Positions 60,787 to 64,000 of a stretch of DNA of 64,000 bases are shown here, piece after piece. The notes beneath the pieces were generated by a model. That model did not search any database. It saw only the letters and a list, made by a program, of their open reading frames with translations, and had not been told where the DNA came from. The stretch is from Paucibacter sediminis (GTDB lineage Bacteria; Pseudomonadota; Gammaproteobacteria; Burkholderiales; Burkholderiaceae_C), in NCBI RefSeq assembly GCF_030254645.1, contig NZ_CP116346.1, forward strand, positions 3,165,973 through 3,229,972. Reading direction: 5' to 3'. Position 1 is the first letter of the stretch. Each line of letters starts with the position of its first letter. The translations under genes and the position numbers were made by a program.

Positions 60787-61475
60787 AGCCGTCCCCACTC
60801 TGGCCCCAGCGGCGCCTCGATGCGCAACAGCCGGCCCGTGATTGGGTGGGGCAGCTCCAGCGTCAGCGCATGCAGCCACAGGCGCTGCAGACTCAGGTGG
60901 GCCGCCACCGCGCGGTTCAAGGGCCCCTTGCCGTGGGTGGCGTCGCCGATGATGGGGTGGGCGATGTGCTTGAAATGGCGGCGGATCTGGTGGCGGCGGC
61001 CGCTCTGCGGGCTTGCCTCCAGCAGCGCAAAGCGGCTGCTGGCGTGGCGCGGGTCGGTCTGCAGCGGCCATTCCAGGCGGCGCAGGCAGGCCCAGTCGGT
61101 GCGCGCCTCCAGCAAGACCTGGCCCTGCGAAGGCAGCTCGGGATCCTTGGCCAGCGCATGGGTGATGCTGCCGGCGTCGGCGCCGGGCCAGCCGCGCACC
61201 AGGGCCCGGTAGCGCTTGTGCACCAGGCCCTGCTCGAAGGCCTGGGCCGCCAGGCTGGCGCTGTCCGCATCGAGCGCGAACAGCAGCACGCCCGAGGTGC
61301 CCTTGTCCAGGCGGTGCACCGGCCAGACATGGCGGCCGAGCTGGTCGCGCAGCAATTGCAGCGCGAAGACCTCCTCGCGCGCATCCAGGGCACTGCGATG
61401 CACCAGCAGGCCGGCGGGTTTGGCGATGGCGACGAGCTGCTCGTCGGCATGGAGAATGGGTAACAAGCGGTTCAT
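60765..61475 (-). CDS. truC: RluA-family tRNA pseudouridine synthase, TruC type
   Basis: 236 residues. The catalytic Asp is in WPVHRLDKGTSGVLLFAL, with KPAGLLVHRSALDAREE at the N-terminus, EQGLVHKRYRALVRGW and RRHQIRRHFKHIAHPIIGD. The overall sequence tracks E. coli TruC, which modifies uridine 65 of tRNA. No S4 domain is present, consistent with TruC. It converges on and overlaps the BNR-repeat gene. Confidence 0.9.
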   Translation of the reverse strand: MNRLLPILHADEQLVAIAKPAGLLVHRSALDAREEVFALQLLRDQLGRHVWPVHRLDKGTSGVLLFALDADSASLAAQAFEQGLVHKRYRALVRGWPGADAGSITHALAKDPELPSQGQVLLEARTDWACLRRLEWPLQTDPRHASSRFALLEASPQSGRRHQIRRHFKHIAHPIIGDATHGKGPLNRAVAAHLSLQRLWLHALTLELPHPITGRLLRIEAPLGPEWGRLQPNCTA

Positions 61476-61635
61476 GGGCGGGTGCTGCCGGCCCCCTTGT
61501 TCGCGGGGCGCTGTGGCGTGGATGCCCCATTCCATGGGGCTTTCCCCACTTTGGGGGGCTTCAGGGTTGTCCCTGGGTTCTCAACAATCCTGTCATGCGT
61601 TGTGGCCATCATCACGCACATCAGGAGTCTTCCTC

Positions 61636-62028
61636 ATGCCCCAGGTCTTTCACGTTGGATACCGCTCCCCCTTGGTCTCGGCCCTGGCCTGGGGCCTGAT
61701 GCTGGCGGGCCTGTTCGGCATGGCCAGCGCGGGCTGGGGGCTGTGGCTGGGGCATTGGCTGGCCTTGGCGCTGCTGCTCTGGTCCGCGGCCGCGGCACTG
61801 GGAGGCCAGGCCCTGCTGCGGCGCCTGGAATGGGGCCGCCGCCTCAGCGCCCTGCTGCTGACCAGCCTGATGCCGGCCATGCTGCTGGGCATGTCGCTGG
61901 GCACATGGGCTGCCGACTGGCCGCGCGCGAGCCTGCTGTTGGGTCTGCTGGCCTTGGCCCTCTGTGCCGCACTGGTGTGGCTGCTGGCACGCCTGAACTC
62001 GCGCATGGTGTGCCAGGAATTCGCCTAG
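61636..62028 (+). CDS. small hypothetical membrane protein
   Basis: 130 residues from ATG 61636 with AGGAG 8 bases upstream. Four predicted membrane helices (about 12-32, 35-55, 68-88, 95-118). Composition is Leu/Ala/Trp-rich with LSALLLTSLMPAMLLGMSLG. No family recognised. The 160-base upstream spacer holds two small hairpins (GCCCCAT/ATGGGGC at 61524-61540 and CCCCACTTTGGGG). Its end overlaps the convergent YchJ-type gene by 4 bases. Confidence 0.7.
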   Translation: MPQVFHVGYRSPLVSALAWGLMLAGLFGMASAGWGLWLGHWLALALLLWSAAAALGGQALLRRLEWGRRLSALLLTSLMPAMLLGMSLGTWAADWPRASLLLGLLALALCAALVWLLARLNSRMVCQEFA

Positions 62029-62423
62029 GCGATCTCTCCGTCAAGGTAATACCAGGCACCCCGCTCGCGCACGAAGCGACTGGTCTCGTGCAGGCGCTGG
62101 GCGCGGCCGCCGAGCTTGCTGCGCGCCACGAACTCCACGGTGGCATGGTCGGCGTCCTGCTGCCGGTGGCGCTTCACGTCCAGCCCCAGCCACTTCAGGC
62201 CGGGCTCGTTGCCCTCCAATGACACCGGACGCTGGCTGGGGTGCCAGCTGGCCAGCAGATAGTCGCGCAGCTCCCGTACATAGGCGCTGTAGCGCGAGCG
62301 CATCAGGGCCTCGGCCGTGGGCGCGCTGAGCTCGCCGCTTGCCGCAAAACGCTGGTGGATGGCGCCGCAGCAGGCGTCGTAGGGCTTGCCGCTGCCGCAG
62401 GGGCAAGAAAGGTCGTTCTTCAT
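62025..62423 (-). CDS. YchJ family protein with SEC-C metal-binding motif
   Basis: 132 residues. The N-terminal SEC-C zinc motif is LSCPCGSGKPYDACCGAIH, followed by the YchJ-like NTF2-fold middle domain (ALMRSRYSAYVRELRDYLLA, then VEFVARSKLGGRAQRLHE). The function of the family is unknown. It is divergent from uvrD with a 32-base gap, so the two promoters must overlap the starts. Confidence 0.92.
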   Translation of the reverse strand: MKNDLSCPCGSGKPYDACCGAIHQRFAASGELSAPTAEALMRSRYSAYVRELRDYLLASWHPSQRPVSLEGNEPGLKWLGLDVKRHRQQDADHATVEFVARSKLGGRAQRLHETSRFVRERGAWYYLDGEIA

Positions 62424-62455
62424 GGCGACATGATGCCAGTCCCTAAAATGCGCAG

Positions 62456-64000
62456 ATGAGTCAGCCCCCCTTCGAAGACGATCTGTTCACGCCCCCCACC
62501 ACGGGTTTGCTGAAGAACCTCAACCCCGAGCAACACGCCGCCGTCACCCTGGGCCAGGAGCCCGCGCTGATCCTGGCCGGCGCCGGCTCGGGCAAGACCC
62601 GGGTGCTGACCACGCGCATCGCCTGGCTGATGAGCCAGGGCCTGGTGGCGCCTGGCGGGGTGATGGCCGTGACCTTCACCAACAAGGCCGCCAAGGAAAT
62701 GGTGACCCGCCTCACCGCGATGCTGCCGGTGAATGTGCGGGGCATGTGGATAGGCACCTTCCACGGCCTGTGCAACCGCTTCCTGCGCGCGCATTGGAAG
62801 CTGGCCGGCCTGCCGCAGGGCTTCCAGATCCTGGACGCGAGCGATTCGGTCTCTGCCGTCAAGCGCGTCATCAAGGCCATGAAGCTGGACGAAGAGCGCT
62901 TCGTGCCCAAGCAGGTGAGCTGGTTCATTGCCGGTGCCAAGGAGGACGGCCTGCGCGCCAAGGACATCGAGCAGCGCGATGAGCAGTCGCGCACCATGGT
63001 GGCGATCTACCAGGCCTACCAGGACCAATGCGAGCGCGAGGGCGTGGTGGACTTCGCCGAGCTGATGCTGCGCACCTACGAGCTGTTGCGCGACCACGCC
63101 GAGCTGCGCGCGCATTACCAGCAGCGCTTCAAGTACATCCTGGTGGACGAGTTCCAGGACACCAACAAGCTGCAATACGCCTGGCTGAAGATGTTCGCGC
63201 CGCCGGGCGCGGGCCAGGGCGTGTTCGCGGTGGGCGACGACGACCAGAGCATCTACGCCTTCCGCGGCGCGCGCGTCGGCAATATGGCCGATTTCGAGCG
63301 CGAGTACCGCGTCAGAAAGGTGGTCAAGCTGGAGCAGAACTACCGCAGCTTCGGCAACATCCTGGACGCCGCCAACGAGCTCATCAGCCGCAACAGCCAC
63401 CGCCTGGGCAAGAACCTGCGCACCGAGATGGGCCCCGGCGAGCCGGTGCGGGTGAACGAATCGGCCAGCGATTTCGCCGAGGCGCAATGGCTGCTTGAGG
63501 AGGCCCAGGCCCTGCATCGCCAGGGCATGCCGCGCCAGGAGATCGCCATCCTCTACCGCAGCAATGCGCAGTCGCGCGTGCTGGAGTCGGCGCTCTTCAA
63601 TGCCGGCATCCCGTATCGCGTCTATGGCGGCCTGCGCTTCTTCGAGCGTGCCGAGGTCAAGCATGCGCTGGCCTATCTGCGCCTGATCGAGAACGCCAAC
63701 GACGACACCAGCTTTCTGCGCGTGGTGAACTTCCCGGCGCGCGGCATCGGCGCGCGCACCATCGAGCTGCTGCAGGACGCCGCGCGCGTCAGCGGCCGCA
63801 GCCTCTACCAGAGCGTGGGCGCGGTGGCGGGCAAGGGCGGCAGCAACCTGGCCGGCTTTGTGAGCCTGGTCGAGTCCATGCGCAACCTCACGCAAGGCCT
63901 GACCCTGCGCGAGATCATCTCGCAGATGCTCGAGAGCTCGGGCCTGGCCGAGTTCTACCGCAACGACAAGGACGGCGCCGAGCGCCTGGAGAACCTGGAC
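62456..64000 (+). CDS. uvrD: UvrD/Rep-type DNA helicase, 5' part
   Basis: The first 515 codons from ATG 62456 are present and open to the right edge. Superfamily 1A helicase motifs are in order: Walker A LILAGAGSGKTRVLTTRIAW (about residue 39), Ia VTFTNKAAKEM, II YILVDEFQDTNKLQYAW (about 225), III FAVGDDDQSIYAFRGA, IV LEQNYRSFGNILDAAN, and IVa IAILYRSNAQSRVLESAL. It acts in nucleotide excision and mismatch repair; UvrD is preferred over Rep by sequence feel, not proof. Confidence 0.93.
   Translation, partial: MSQPPFEDDLFTPPTTGLLKNLNPEQHAAVTLGQEPALILAGAGSGKTRVLTTRIAWLMSQGLVAPGGVMAVTFTNKAAKEMVTRLTAMLPVNVRGMWIGTFHGLCNRFLRAHWKLAGLPQGFQILDASDSVSAVKRVIKAMKLDEERFVPKQVSWFIAGAKEDGLRAKDIEQRDEQSRTMVAIYQAYQDQCEREGVVDFAELMLRTYELLRDHAELRAHYQQRFKYILVDEFQDTNKLQYAWLKMFAPPGAGQGVFAVGDDDQSIYAFRGARVGNMADFEREYRVRKVVKLEQNYRSFGNILDAANELISRNSHRLGKNLRTEMGPGEPVRVNESASDFAEAQWLLEEAQALHRQGMPRQEIAILYRSNAQSRVLESALFNAGIPYRVYGGLRFFERAEVKHALAYLRLIENANDDTSFLRVVNFPARGIGARTIELLQDAARVSGRSLYQSVGAVAGKGGSNLAGFVSLVESMRNLTQGLTLREIISQMLESSGLAEFYRNDKDGAERLENLD

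Noticed and set aside
1-64000. Mobile elements, CRISPR arrays, rRNA genes, integrase or toxin-antitoxin pairs
   Set aside because: I looked for transposase or integrase motifs, terminal inverted repeats, regularly spaced repeats and rRNA signatures and saw none.

Overview
The window is a high-GC, densely packed bacterial chromosome segment with no insertion sequence, prophage, CRISPR array or rRNA operon that I can see. Gene order and protein types point to a betaproteobacterium of the order Burkholderiales, probably near the Roseateles/Pelomonas/Rubrivivax group. The pointers are the xseB-ispA-dxs-folE2 block, TRAP and homogentisate genes of Burkholderiales type, a class 1 fructose bisphosphatase next to pepN, and TACAAT-type -10 boxes. 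The genus is inference only.

Layout. 1-3.8 kb: end of a CorC/HlyC CBS protein, a SapC-family gene, a PcaB-like lyase lacking the superfamily signature loop, and a FeeM-type N-acyl amino acid synthase-like protein. 3.9-10.8 kb: an IclR regulator divergent from a homogentisate catabolic operon (MBL protein, VOC protein, FAD hydroxylase, DUF2783, hmgA, fahA). 10.8-12.9 kb: ergothioneine genes egtB-egtD on the other strand. 13.0-15.9 kb: a complete DctPQM TRAP transporter, then a LuxR-type regulator, a VanZ protein and an outer-membrane-type protein. 18.0-23.3 kb: tRNA-Thr(CGT), fbp, pepN, prfB with its programmed frameshift, and an orphan DUF4212 subunit. 23.4-29.2 kb: hydrolase, GNAT, ArsC-like and acyl-CoA synthetase genes, and a four-gene accessory cluster (DUF2975, XRE regulator, two unknowns).

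29.4-33.4 kb: aldo/keto reductase, ybaK, plsY, ridA, MBL and membrane-anchored glutaredoxin-like genes. 33.4-40.6 kb (minus strand): TonB-domain protein, a chemoreceptor with a sigma-28-like promoter, YciO-type protein, DMT transporter, PHP phosphatase, recJ, RpfE-like protein. 40.7-45.1 kb: an LpxH-type phosphoesterase overlapping ppk1, convergent with ppx. 45.2-49.6 kb: ZIP transporter, uspA, sulfurtransferase, DMT transporter and an isolated Rieske oxygenase. 49.9-53.8 kb: xseB-ispA-dxs-folE2. 53.8-58.4 kb: lysR/lysA divergent pair and ahpC-ahpF. 58.4-64 kb: rarD, a MoaD/ThiS-like gene paired with a BNR-repeat protein, truC, a small membrane protein, ychJ, and uvrD running off the right edge.

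Most of this is core or widely shared metabolism. Adjacent genes are often coupled by 4-base ATGA or GTGA overlaps, and several convergent neighbours share terminal sequence. The points I consider most worth a second look are the MoaD/BNR gene pair, the PcaB-like protein without its catalytic loop, the homogentisate operon with an altered MBL site and DUF2783, a candidate small RNA or leader upstream of the Rieske gene, a terminator hairpin in the leader of the ZIP gene, a 72-bp repeat found twice between convergent genes, and the orphan DUF4212 gene.
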